Virus record (IMG/VR): IMGVR_UViG_3300042520_002584
Span: 1 to 59,868 of that record
DNA length: 59,868 nt
Source: a virus
Reading direction: 5' to 3' (one strand)
Of this stretch, positions 36,418 through 43,781 are shown piece by piece (the first letter of the stretch is position 1; every line of letters starts with the position of its first letter). The position numbers and the translations under genes are program-made. Below the pieces are notes generated by a model. The model did not search any database. It was not told the origin of the DNA and worked only from the letters and a program-made list of their open reading frames with translations.

Positions 36418-38304
36418 ATGACAGCACATATTAGTCAAAAATTTAAAAAGTTAGATGAGATATCTCACGTCTTATTAAGACCGGGTAGATATATTGGTAG
36501 TATCAATCCGCATACGGCTGTATCTTATACTATAGCCGATGATAAACATAAGATGATATCAGATGAACTTACTTGGTGCCCAGCATTATTAAAAATATTC
36601 GATGAGATTATTAGTAATAGTGTTGATTATTCAAAAACTGATTCAGGGACTCATTTAGATACGATTAAAGTTAATGTTGATAAAACAACCGGAGCTATAT
36701 CGGTTTATGATAATGGCGGTATTGTCGTAGTTAAACATCCGGAGCATGATCAATATATTCCGGAGATGATTTTTGAATTGCGAGCTGGTAGTAATTTTAA
36801 TGATGATGAGGATTCGACTTTAACTGGTCAAAATGGTGAAGGTGCTGCATTAACCTCTATTTTCTCGACCTCATTTATAGTCGATACGGCTGATGGTAAG
36901 AATAAATTTTTACAGACTCATACAAATAATAGTCGGGATAAGACTACTCCGATTATAAAGAAAAGTAAAGAGCATTATACTAAAATTACTTTTATTCCAG
37001 ATTATCCTAAATTAAATTTAGAAAATTTATCCGACGGCGATTTTCGTAAAATAGAAAAACGGGTTTATGATGTTGCTGGATGTAATCCTCAATTAAAGAT
37101 TTATTTTAATGATAAAAAAATAGATATTAAAAATTTCGAAGATTATATTAAGATGTACGTAGATGAATATATCTACGATCAAAATGATAATTGGAAAGTA
37201 GGTATTAGCAAATCAGATGGTGGATTTTCTCATGTTTCATTTGTAAATAGTACAGAAACTACTATCGGTGGGTTACATGTTAGTTATATAGCGGATCAAA
37301 TTATAGTTAAGTTGCGTGAGTTTATTGAAAAGAAGCATAAGATTCAGATAAAACCGAGTGAGATTAAAAATCATTTAAATTTGTTTATTAATTGTAATAT
37401 TATTAAACCTAGATATTCAAGTCAGACTAAAGAAGATATGATAACTGAAATTAAAAATTTCGGAACATCATTTGAAGTTTCTGATAAGTTTATTAAAAAT
37501 ATTATTAAGTCATCTATTGTTCAAAGTATATTAGATTGGGCCGAAGCGAAAGCAAATGCTAATTTATTAGCAGAAATGCGAAAATTAAATAAAAATACGG
37601 ATAAAGTTGATCCTAGTAAGATTATTAAATTAAATGATGCATTAGAAAAGAAAGATAGATCTAAATGTATTTTATTTTTAACTGAGGGAGATTCTGCAGC
37701 CAAGGCTGTTAGTAGTGCTAGAGACCCACAATTGCACGGTATTTTTCCATTAAAAGGTAAGCCAGTTAATGTAAGTACCGTTAAACCTAGAAATTTAATG
37801 GATAATGAAGAATTTCAGAATATATTAACAATAACTGGATTAAAAATCGGAGAAAAGATAACTGATGTAAAGCAATTGCGTTACGGTAAAATATGTTTTT
37901 TAACCGATCAAGATTTAGATGGATTGCATATTAACGGTTTATTAATTAATATGATCCATACATTTTGGCCTGAGTTATTTGATTTAGGTGTTATCCATAG
38001 ATTTAAAACGCCGTTAATTAAAGTAACTTGCGGTAAGGAGTTAATTGAATTTTATGAAGAACAAGATTTTATTAAATGGAAAAATAAAACTACTAAAAAA
38101 TATACATCGAAATATTTTAAGGGGTTAGGTACTAGTACAGCAGCGGATTTTAAAACTTACTTAGCTAATTTCGATAAGAATTTAATTAAGTATGAGATTG
38201 ACGATGTAACGGATGCGGACGCGATTAAATTAGCATTTAGTAAAGATAATGGTAAAACTGGCGAACGTAAAAATTGGTTAAACATTTTAGGCACTGACGA
38301 ATAG
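36418..38304 (+). CDS. gp39: Type II DNA topoisomerase large subunit, T4 gp39-like (628 aa)
   Basis: ATPase and TOPRIM subunit of the phage topoisomerase, which relaxes DNA and supports replication. The GHKL ATPase is visible: DEIISNSVD at 62-70, DNGG near 98, and TGQNGEGAAL near 138. The TOPRIM part has TEGDSAAKAV near 421 and LTDQDLDG near 495, with PLKGKPVNV between, so metal-binding acidic residues are present. It is a single uninterrupted gene covering regions that T4 splits between genes 39 and 60. The medium subunit follows 430 bp downstream in the same direction. Confidence 0.96.
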   Translation: MTAHISQKFKKLDEISHVLLRPGRYIGSINPHTAVSYTIADDKHKMISDELTWCPALLKIFDEIISNSVDYSKTDSGTHLDTIKVNVDKTTGAISVYDNGGIVVVKHPEHDQYIPEMIFELRAGSNFNDDEDSTLTGQNGEGAALTSIFSTSFIVDTADGKNKFLQTHTNNSRDKTTPIIKKSKEHYTKITFIPDYPKLNLENLSDGDFRKIEKRVYDVAGCNPQLKIYFNDKKIDIKNFEDYIKMYVDEYIYDQNDNWKVGISKSDGGFSHVSFVNSTETTIGGLHVSYIADQIIVKLREFIEKKHKIQIKPSEIKNHLNLFINCNIIKPRYSSQTKEDMITEIKNFGTSFEVSDKFIKNIIKSSIVQSILDWAEAKANANLLAEMRKLNKNTDKVDPSKIIKLNDALEKKDRSKCILFLTEGDSAAKAVSSARDPQLHGIFPLKGKPVNVSTVKPRNLMDNEEFQNILTITGLKIGEKITDVKQLRYGKICFLTDQDLDGLHINGLLINMIHTFWPELFDLGVIHRFKTPLIKVTCGKELIEFYEEQDFIKWKNKTTKKYTSKYFKGLGTSTAADFKTYLANFDKNLIKYEIDDVTDADAIKLAFSKDNGKTGERKNWLNILGTDE

Positions 38305-38312
38305 GTAACATT

Positions 38313-38486
38313 ATGAAAAAAATTATATTATTGTGTGGTTTATTAAGTGGTTGTGCGACATATTATCCACATCCGGGTTATACTGGTTATAATAATTATA
38401 CTGAATATCATCATAATTATTATATACCAACCCCGATACATAGACATGAACATCATTATCAATATTACGGTAATCGTTGGAGATAA
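38313..38486 (+). CDS. Small Tyr/His-rich lipoprotein (57 aa)
   Basis: The product starts MKKIILLCGLLSGCATYY, a short lipoprotein signal with lipobox LSGC, so the mature chain would begin at Cys14 and be only 44 residues. The mature part is strikingly rich in tyrosine and histidine (HHNYYIPTPIHRHEHHYQYY), which suggests metal binding or insertion in the envelope. The gene sits 8 bp after the topoisomerase large subunit and 1 bp before the next gene. Its function is unknown; superinfection exclusion or envelope modification are typical roles for phage lipoproteins, but this is inference. Confidence 0.75.
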   Translation: MKKIILLCGLLSGCATYYPHPGYTGYNNYTEYHHNYYIPTPIHRHEHHYQYYGNRWR

Positions 38487-38487
38487 G

Positions 38488-38745
38488 ATGAATCATTTTA
38501 CATCGAAGCGGTATTCATTATTAATGAATCCGGTTTTATTTAGGACTAATAATATTAGATCGTATTCGGTTAATGATAATGGGACTATATCATTAACCTT
38601 TACATCTGGCGCAATTATGCGTTATAATGTTTTAGGGTGTTTAAATGACGTTGCTAGAGATATGTCATATTTTGAACAAGACGATTATAATAAATTGCTC
38701 GAATTTTTACAGCAAATAGAGGAAAAAAGAGCGGATGAAAGTTAA
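38488..38745 (+). CDS. Small protein, possibly KTSC-like (85 aa)
   Basis: The start at 38488 (MNHFTSKRYS) is chosen because GGAG lies 5 nt upstream; frames extending further upstream overlap the lipoprotein gene. The segment SNNIR-like (TNNIRSYSVNDNGTISLTF, then TSGAIMRYNVL) resembles KTSC domains (S-x-(I/V)-x-x-(I/V)-x-Y...L-x-(V/I)-x-F-x-SG...Y-x-Y), a small beta fold of unknown or RNA-related role. The C-terminus is a charged helix. The end overlaps the gp52 start by 11 bp, so it is coupled to topoisomerase translation. Confidence 0.6.
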   Translation: MNHFTSKRYSLLMNPVLFRTNNIRSYSVNDNGTISLTFTSGAIMRYNVLGCLNDVARDMSYFEQDDYNKLLEFLQQIEEKRADES

Positions 38746-40039
38746 AGATTTTTTTGATAATGAATTCAAGCAATTTTCTATTGCTGATTGTATACGTTCT
38801 ATTCCCTCAGTCGTTGATGGATTTAAACCATCGCAACGAAAATGTATCTTCGGAATGATTAAACGTGGTGAAAATGCGGGCGAAATTAAGGTAGCTCAGG
38901 TTTCTGGGTATATATCCCAAGTAAGTGATTACCATCACGGCGAAGCCAGTTTAAACGAGACTATAGTAGGTTTAGCGCAGAATTATACTGGTAGTAATAA
39001 TATTAATTATTTTAAACCAAATGGCCAATTCGGAAGCCGGTTATCTAGTGAGTCATCGGCTCCTCGTTATATTTTTACTGAATTTACTGATAATTTTAGA
39101 AAAATATTTAAAAAAGAAGATGATATTATTTTAAATCATTTAGATTCTGATGGGCAATCAATCGAACCCGATTATTATTTACCTATATTACCAAATATAT
39201 TAATAAATGGGGCGCGAGGTATGGGAACTGGTTATGCGACTCATATATTAAAATATAATCCAATAGAATTAAAAGAAAATATATTAGCTTTGTTATCGGG
39301 CAAAGAACCGCAGCAATTAATGCCTTGGTATAATGGTTTTAAAGGAACCATTAGTATGAATGGTGATCAAGTTTTAAATATAGGCGTTTATGAAATAGTA
39401 AATTCAACGACCATTAGAGTTACTGAATTACCTATCGGCATTTATCAAGATGATTATAAAGCCCACTGTATTAAATTACAGGAACAAGGTCTTATTAAAG
39501 ACGTAGATGATAGGTCAACTGAATCATCATTCGATTATATTTTTAATGTTCCTAGAACAACGACTCAATTACCGCATGACGCAATATTAACTAAATTTAA
39601 ATTAATAGGTAAGGATACCCAAAATTTAACTGCGTGGACGGAAGATGGCTTTATTAAAGTTTTTAAACAAGTTCAGGATATTATTGATTATTTTGTCGCA
39701 TTTAGATTAGAGAAATACGAAGAACGTAGAATTAAATTATTAGAAATACTAAACGAAGAATTAGTTTGGTTATCGGAAAAGCGTAGATTTATTAATTGGT
39801 ATATTGAAAATAGTAAGTTATTTTCAAGTAAAAGTAAAAAAGAATTAGAACAATTATTAACTGAAAATAATTTTAATCATATTAATGATTTGTTAGATAT
39901 ACGCTTGTATCATTTAACGAAAGATGATATATTTAAGCTAGATAAAAATATAGAAAGAATTGAAAAAGATATACAAGCATTAGAAAAAACTAATTGTATT
40001 AAAATGTATAAAAAAGAACTAGCCGAGCTAGAAATATAA
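38735..40039 (+). CDS. gp52: Type II DNA topoisomerase medium subunit, T4 gp52-like (434 aa)
   Basis: DNA-cleaving subunit that pairs with the gp39-like protein. The winged-helix DNA-breakage domain is clear: IPSVVDGFKPSQRKCIFGM at 23-41, HHGEASL at 67-73, FGSR near 99-102, and SSAPRY with catalytic Tyr112. The downstream tower region GARGMGTGYAT near 165 and the C-terminal coiled coil (residues 330-434) are typical, and length is close to T4 gp52 (442). It lacks the C-terminal beta-pinwheel of bacterial GyrA, as expected for phage topoisomerases. Confidence 0.96.
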   Translation: MKVKDFFDNEFKQFSIADCIRSIPSVVDGFKPSQRKCIFGMIKRGENAGEIKVAQVSGYISQVSDYHHGEASLNETIVGLAQNYTGSNNINYFKPNGQFGSRLSSESSAPRYIFTEFTDNFRKIFKKEDDIILNHLDSDGQSIEPDYYLPILPNILINGARGMGTGYATHILKYNPIELKENILALLSGKEPQQLMPWYNGFKGTISMNGDQVLNIGVYEIVNSTTIRVTELPIGIYQDDYKAHCIKLQEQGLIKDVDDRSTESSFDYIFNVPRTTTQLPHDAILTKFKLIGKDTQNLTAWTEDGFIKVFKQVQDIIDYFVAFRLEKYEERRIKLLEILNEELVWLSEKRRFINWYIENSKLFSSKSKKELEQLLTENNFNHINDLLDIRLYHLTKDDIFKLDKNIERIEKDIQALEKTNCIKMYKKELAELEI

Positions 40040-40111
40040 AATGATTAGTTAAGTTAAATATATGTGTTAGTTGAGGTTTTTTTTATTATTAATGTTATTT
40101 AAGGATAGATA

Positions 40112-40468
40112 ATGAGTATAGATAATAAACTTTGTTTAACCGCCACCAAAACCGGACTTCCCGGAATTATAACGATTTATACTAAAGATTGTAATGGATT
40201 ACCGATTAAATATATACCAGATAAAAACGAACCCGATGTTTATATTACTATGTCACCTAGAGATTATCGGTATGCTTGCAATTCATATCCTATTGATTGG
40301 GAATTATTAGATAAATTTACGATGTGGGTAATAACCCAAACTAAAAATATATTATCTTATCATTATTTTGGGGCTGACATGACAAAATCAGAACTTGATG
40401 ATTTACTTAGTTTGATCCATCCATTAACTGACGATGAAATATCGACATTAAATAAACGCAGAATATAA
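40112..40468 (+). CDS. Hypothetical protein (118 aa)
   Basis: No family recognised. The sequence looks globular and soluble, with beta-rich residues 1-50 (GIITIYTKDC), then a helical part (DWELLDKFTMWVITQTKNI) and a charged end. An AAGGAT Shine-Dalgarno lies before the ATG, and the gene ends directly at a strong terminator, so it is likely the last gene of the topoisomerase transcript. Confidence 0.7.
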   Translation: MSIDNKLCLTATKTGLPGIITIYTKDCNGLPIKYIPDKNEPDVYITMSPRDYRYACNSYPIDWELLDKFTMWVITQTKNILSYHYFGADMTKSELDDLLSLIHPLTDDEISTLNKRRI

Positions 40469-40493
40469 AAAAGGGGCTTTTTAAGCCCCTTTT
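40469..40493. terminator. Bidirectional intrinsic terminator
   Basis: Perfect 11-bp stem (aaaaggggctt / aagccccttttt region) with loop ttt. T runs follow on both strands, so it ends the plus-strand topoisomerase operon and the convergent minus-strand gene ending at 40498. Confidence 0.92.
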
Positions 40494-40497
40494 GTTT

Positions 40498-41742
40498 TTA
40501 TTTTTTAGATTTTTTTTTGGCTTTTTCTTTATTTAAATCTTCCTGCCATTTAGGAACCCATTTTTCTTTTTTGGCTTTTTTGATCGCTTTATCAACTGAA
40601 CCTTTATATTCATCAGTTCCTGATTCAATTTTACCATCGCCGTCATAGTCTTTGCTTGCTTTTTTAGCTTTCGATTTAGCTTTAGATTTTGATTTCCCCA
40701 TACAAGCTTCATTCATAATACGTTCTGCAACTAATTTAAGTTTTTCTTCGTATGATAAATCAGATGATTCATTAATAATTACAGTTGATGTAATTGAATC
40801 ATCGAGTGTTGATAAGAAAGAAAATTCGCCGAATGATTCACGAACACCTTCTTCGCCGTCAACATGATAATGCTTTTTAATTAATATATTTAAAAGATCT
40901 TTATAACCTTCAAATTGACTTAAGTATGTAATATCGCCGGGGACTTTAATAATATTTTCATTCTTTTCGTTTTGGAATTCGTTTTTAGCAACAATGATAC
41001 AAAATTTACGAACTGATGTACTAGTTGGATTCGAACTGGCACTTTTACCGGCCCAAATAACGATAACGTCATTCTCACCACCTGAATTATAACTATCAAA
41101 CAAATTATCACTACTATCGACCGCAGTACACCATTTTACTTTACCTTCAGAATCAAAAGGACGTAAGAATGTTTGGCCGAATTGAATCGATTGTTGTTTA
41201 CTACCTAATTTAACGGCATAAAAGCCTTCGTGATGTGGATCATTAATAATAACTTGACCGTAAGCGCCAAACCCACCTTTATTAACTATACGAGTTAATG
41301 ATGATTTTGCGGTTGAAGTTTTAGCAAATTGATCTAATATGTGAGTAAACTCATGAAAATCATTATATGCTGGGTTATTAATATCATTTTGCGGTAAATT
41401 AGCTGAATGAGTTTCAAAATAAGCTAATTCCTCTTTAACTGCTTTAAATTGATTTAATGAGAAGCTATTAGGCTGAGCATACCATTGGCAAATACGTTTT
41501 AAGTATTTTGCTTTAGTTGCCGGAGTAACCATATGCAAACCAATCCATTTAATAACTTCTAATGAAGTTTGTAAATTTTCTGCACCTAATCCTTCGGGTA
41601 AACGTTTAGCTTCAGATTGGTATTTTTGCCAAACTGGTAAGCTGATACTTTTATCATTATTAATATCATCTTCTTTTGCTTCGAGTAACAATTGACTTTC
41701 GGATAGTAATCCAGCCAATTGTAAAATGCGATCTAATTCCAT
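40498..41742 (-). CDS. WCTA-motif protein with basic tail; candidate internal head protein (414 aa)
   Basis: No named family. Residues 1-21 contain two (L/I)-x-E sites (GLLSE at 11-15, LLLE at 18-21), fitting a removable capsid-targeting peptide. Near residue 204 there is a KWCTAVD motif followed by Y(N)SGG...VIVIW, a pattern I know from phage proteins of unknown role (R/K-WCTA...Y...(L/V)-x-(V/I)). The tail from about residue 350 is very lysine-rich (KSKSKAKSKAKKASK) and includes DYDGDGKIES, a calcium-loop-like D-x-D-x-D motif common in phage head-associated proteins. The tail suggests DNA binding. The late-type motif upstream and the divergent gp21 gene place it with head genes. Confidence 0.7.
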   Translation of the reverse strand: MELDRILQLAGLLSESQLLLEAKEDDINNDKSISLPVWQKYQSEAKRLPEGLGAENLQTSLEVIKWIGLHMVTPATKAKYLKRICQWYAQPNSFSLNQFKAVKEELAYFETHSANLPQNDINNPAYNDFHEFTHILDQFAKTSTAKSSLTRIVNKGGFGAYGQVIINDPHHEGFYAVKLGSKQQSIQFGQTFLRPFDSEGKVKWCTAVDSSDNLFDSYNSGGENDVIVIWAGKSASSNPTSTSVRKFCIIVAKNEFQNEKNENIIKVPGDITYLSQFEGYKDLLNILIKKHYHVDGEEGVRESFGEFSFLSTLDDSITSTVIINESSDLSYEEKLKLVAERIMNEACMGKSKSKAKSKAKKASKDYDGDGKIESGTDEYKGSVDKAIKKAKKEKWVPKWQEDLNKEKAKKKSKK

Positions 41743-41775
41743 TGCGTGATACCTATTAAAATATATGAATTATGA

Positions 41776-41783
41776 TATTTATC
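41776..41783 (-). promoter_or_regulatory. Late-type promoter motif GATAAATA (minus)
   Basis: Minus strand GATAAATA, 33 bp before the ATG at 41742; one half of a divergent pair with 41796. Confidence 0.58.
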
Positions 41784-41795
41784 AGTAGATTCGTT

Positions 41796-41803
41796 GATAA
41801 ATA
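41796..41803 (+). promoter_or_regulatory. Late-type promoter motif GATAAATA (plus)
   Basis: Plus strand GATAAATA, 24 bp before the ATG of gene 21. The two facing copies lie 12 bp apart, an inverted arrangement. Confidence 0.58.
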
Positions 41804-41827
41804 TTTGGATATTCTAATATTTAACGG

Positions 41828-42484
41828 ATGACGTACAAAATGAAAACACAATTTTTAGTTGAGACTTTGACCTACGATCAGGGTAATTTGATCCAAGAAT
41901 CAGTCGTAGATACCGAAGGTAAAAATTTATACTTATCTGGTTGCTTTATGCAAGCAGAAACAAAAAACAGAAACGGTAGAATTTATCCAATTACTGAAAT
42001 GCAAAATGCCGTTGCTAGATTAACTGAACAAATTAAACAAACCGGCGGTGTTTGGGGTGAATTAGATCACCCACCATCATTACAAGTAGCTAGCGATCGA
42101 GTAAGCCATGTAATACAAGAATTACGAGTTGAAGGTAATAATGTTTATGGTAAAGCTAAAATTCTAAATACTCCAATGGGCCAAATCGCTAAAGTTTTAA
42201 TTACTGAAAGTGGTGTTAAACCTGGCGTAAGTAGCCGTGGTGCAGGAGAAGTAAACGAGCAAGGTATAGTAAGTGGATTTAATTTAATTACGGTTGATAT
42301 AGTTGGAACACCAAGCTGCGCAAGCGCATATCCAACATCAATTTATGAATCATTAGATGAATCAGTTAAAGGTCGTCGTATTTTAACACTAGCTGAATCA
42401 GTACAAGAAGATCAATCAGCTCAAAAATATTTAGTGACTGAAATTAAAAAATGGTTGGATAGTAGTTTATTTGTAAAAAAATAA
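41828..42484 (+). CDS. gp21: Prohead core protease, T4 gp21-like (218 aa)
   Basis: Serine protease that matures the prohead by cutting after (L/I)-x-E in capsid, scaffold and internal proteins. Catalytic signatures are visible: GELDHP with His81, and PGVSSRG with Ser135 or Ser136 as nucleophile; TVDIVGTPSC (about 159-168) is the usual following strand. NRNGRIYP at 47-54 is also typical. Length matches T4 gp21 (212). The ATG at 41828 is used; a second ATG at 41840 (MKTQFLVE) is possible, and LVE there could be a self-cleavage site. In T4 it sits next to gene 22; here it is 13 kb away on the other strand. Confidence 0.95.
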   Translation: MTYKMKTQFLVETLTYDQGNLIQESVVDTEGKNLYLSGCFMQAETKNRNGRIYPITEMQNAVARLTEQIKQTGGVWGELDHPPSLQVASDRVSHVIQELRVEGNNVYGKAKILNTPMGQIAKVLITESGVKPGVSSRGAGEVNEQGIVSGFNLITVDIVGTPSCASAYPTSIYESLDESVKGRRILTLAESVQEDQSAQKYLVTEIKKWLDSSLFVKK

Positions 42485-42491
42485 GCAGAAA

Positions 42492-42514
42492 AATGGGGGC
42501 TAAAAGCCCCCATT
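42492..42514. terminator. Bidirectional intrinsic terminator
   Basis: Perfect 10-bp stem (aatgggggct / agcccccatt) with loop aaa between convergent genes gp21 and phoH. T-rich stretches are short on the plus strand (ATTGTT) and better on the minus strand (TTTTTC). Confidence 0.85.
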
Positions 42515-42518
42515 ATTG

Positions 42519-43202
42519 TTACTGAGAATAAGCGATTAAGATATCTTTACAAATACCAGAACGAACAACATCGTCGATTGTAAAATTAACCCATCCGACG
42601 TTATTAACTGATTTTAATCTAGTTAATGCGTCAGCTAAGCCCGATTCACCTTTTATATCAGATTGAACAACATCACCATCAATAATTACTTTGCAATTTT
42701 CCCCAATGCGAGTCAAAAACATTTTCATTTGAGCTGGAGTTGTATTTTGTGCTTCATCTAATATAACAATAGCATCTTCAAATGTAGAACCACGAAGATA
42801 AGCCAATGGTTTAGCTTCGATGATTTTGCGCTTAATAAGATATTCGGTAAATGATTGGCCTAATCGTTTATTTAATATCGATATAATCGGATCAAAATAC
42901 GGTGCAATTTTTTCCTCTAATTCGCCAGGAAGATGCCCTAATTTTTCACCCGCTTCTACTATAGGTCGAGTAATAATAATTTTCGAAATACGTTTTGCTT
43001 TTAACTGCTCGGCCGCATAAGATAATGCGACATAAGATTTACCAGTACCAGCAACACCAACCCCAAAGGTTAAAATGTTGTGTTTAATTGAATTCAAATA
43101 CCGATGTTGAGTATTTGTTAATGTTACAATTTCCTTTGGTTCTAATTCCAACAATTCATTTGGTTGTTGATCTCGTTTAACGCGTTTCGTAGTTTTCGAC
43201 AT
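42519..43202 (-). CDS. phoH: PhoH-like ATPase (227 aa)
   Basis: P-loop ATPase of the PhoH family, common in phages and linked to RNA metabolism or phosphate stress. Walker A GVAGTGKS at 49-56, RPIVEAGEKLGHLPG near 80-94, Walker B VILDEAQN near 145-152, and the downstream TRIGENCKVIIDGD segment give the complete ATPase core. It is a stand-alone ATPase domain without the PIN or KH domains of some bacterial relatives. Its late versus early expression is unclear; no late motif precedes it, and it follows the terminator of the acidic core gene. Exact substrate unknown. Confidence 0.94.
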   Translation of the reverse strand: MSKTTKRVKRDQQPNELLELEPKEIVTLTNTQHRYLNSIKHNILTFGVGVAGTGKSYVALSYAAEQLKAKRISKIIITRPIVEAGEKLGHLPGELEEKIAPYFDPIISILNKRLGQSFTEYLIKRKIIEAKPLAYLRGSTFEDAIVILDEAQNTTPAQMKMFLTRIGENCKVIIDGDVVQSDIKGESGLADALTRLKSVNNVGWVNFTIDDVVRSGICKDILIAYSQ

Positions 43203-43260
43203 TATTTTGATCCCTCAGTTAGTACCGCAACAATATCGAATTATTTATTCCCGTAAAAAG

Positions 43261-43287
43261 AAAAAGCCGATTAAAAATCGGCTTTTT
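43261..43287 (-). terminator. Intrinsic terminator after the acidic core gene
   Basis: Perfect 12-bp stem (aaaaagccgatt / aatcggcttttt) with loop aaa, followed on the minus strand by TTTTTCTTTTT, 30 bp after the stop at 43317. Confidence 0.9.
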
Positions 43288-43316
43288 ATCTAACTAAATA
43301 TTTAAATATTTAGTTA

Positions 43317-43652
43317 TTATCTCATGCATTCTTCGTCTTCGTCTTCGATTGAATCGTCGTCTTCGTTGTCTGCATCAAAATCATCTTCATCTGAATATTC
43401 ACGATCTTCATAATTCTCATCGTCATCTTCATCTTCTTCTTTATCTTCATCTTCATCTGAATATTCAGCATCTTCATCATCTTCTTCTGATGATTCGCCT
43501 TCTTCATCTGAATATTTGTCTTCGTCTTCGTCTTCATCTTCTTCGATGATTTGTTTGAATTTACCAGTCAAATAATCATGGAATGCACTTTCAGCTAATG
43601 CATCATCTTTTTTTAATACTGCATCAAGCATTTCAGCTAATTTTTCAGTCAT
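43317..43652 (-). CDS. Acidic prohead core protein, T4 gp67/gp68-like (111 aa)
   Basis: Residues 1-36 are helical (MTEKLAEMLDAVLKKDDALAE) with (L/I)-x-E sites at 5-7 and 19-21 that the gp21 protease could cut. The remaining 75 residues are almost purely Asp/Glu with recurring YSDE units. T4 gp67, a prohead core protein cut to highly acidic peptides, has the same layout: a short helical N-terminus then a long acidic tail. Similarity of such low-complexity tails is not proof of descent, so the assignment rests on layout and a late-type promoter 49 bp upstream. Confidence 0.72.
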   Translation of the reverse strand: MTEKLAEMLDAVLKKDDALAESAFHDYLTGKFKQIIEEDEDEDEDKYSDEEGESSEEDDEDAEYSDEDEDKEEDEDDDENYEDREYSDEDDFDADNEDDDSIEDEDEECMR

Positions 43653-43701
43653 TTGGTTAACTCCTAATTGGTATTATAGTAGGGTAAAAAATATAATTAT
43701 A

Positions 43702-43709
43702 TATTTATC
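43702..43709 (-). promoter_or_regulatory. Late-type promoter motif GATAAATA (minus)
   Basis: Minus strand GATAAATA, 49 bp before the acidic core gene; divergent partner of 43741. Confidence 0.55.
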
Positions 43710-43740
43710 TTACCCATTATGGAATAGATATATTTAGCCA

Positions 43741-43748
43741 AATAAATA
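43741..43748 (+). promoter_or_regulatory. Late-type promoter motif AATAAATA (plus)
   Basis: Plus strand AATAAATA, 33 bp before the ATG of the tape-measure gene. Confidence 0.55.
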
Positions 43749-43781
43749 TGTAATAAGTTAATTTTGATTAGGTGATATTTA

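Noticed and set aside
37521-37703. Minus-strand frame inside the topoisomerase gene
   Set aside because: Lies opposite the TOPRIM coding region with no start signal.
38347-38487. N-terminal extension of the 85-aa protein in the same frame
   Set aside because: It overlaps the lipoprotein gene in another frame, is an Ile-rich low-complexity stretch, and the internal ATG at 38488 has GGAG at proper spacing.
43322-43549. Met/Lys-rich minus frame and His/Leu-rich plus frame over the acidic core gene
   Set aside because: Low-complexity out-of-frame readings of GAA/GAT codons.
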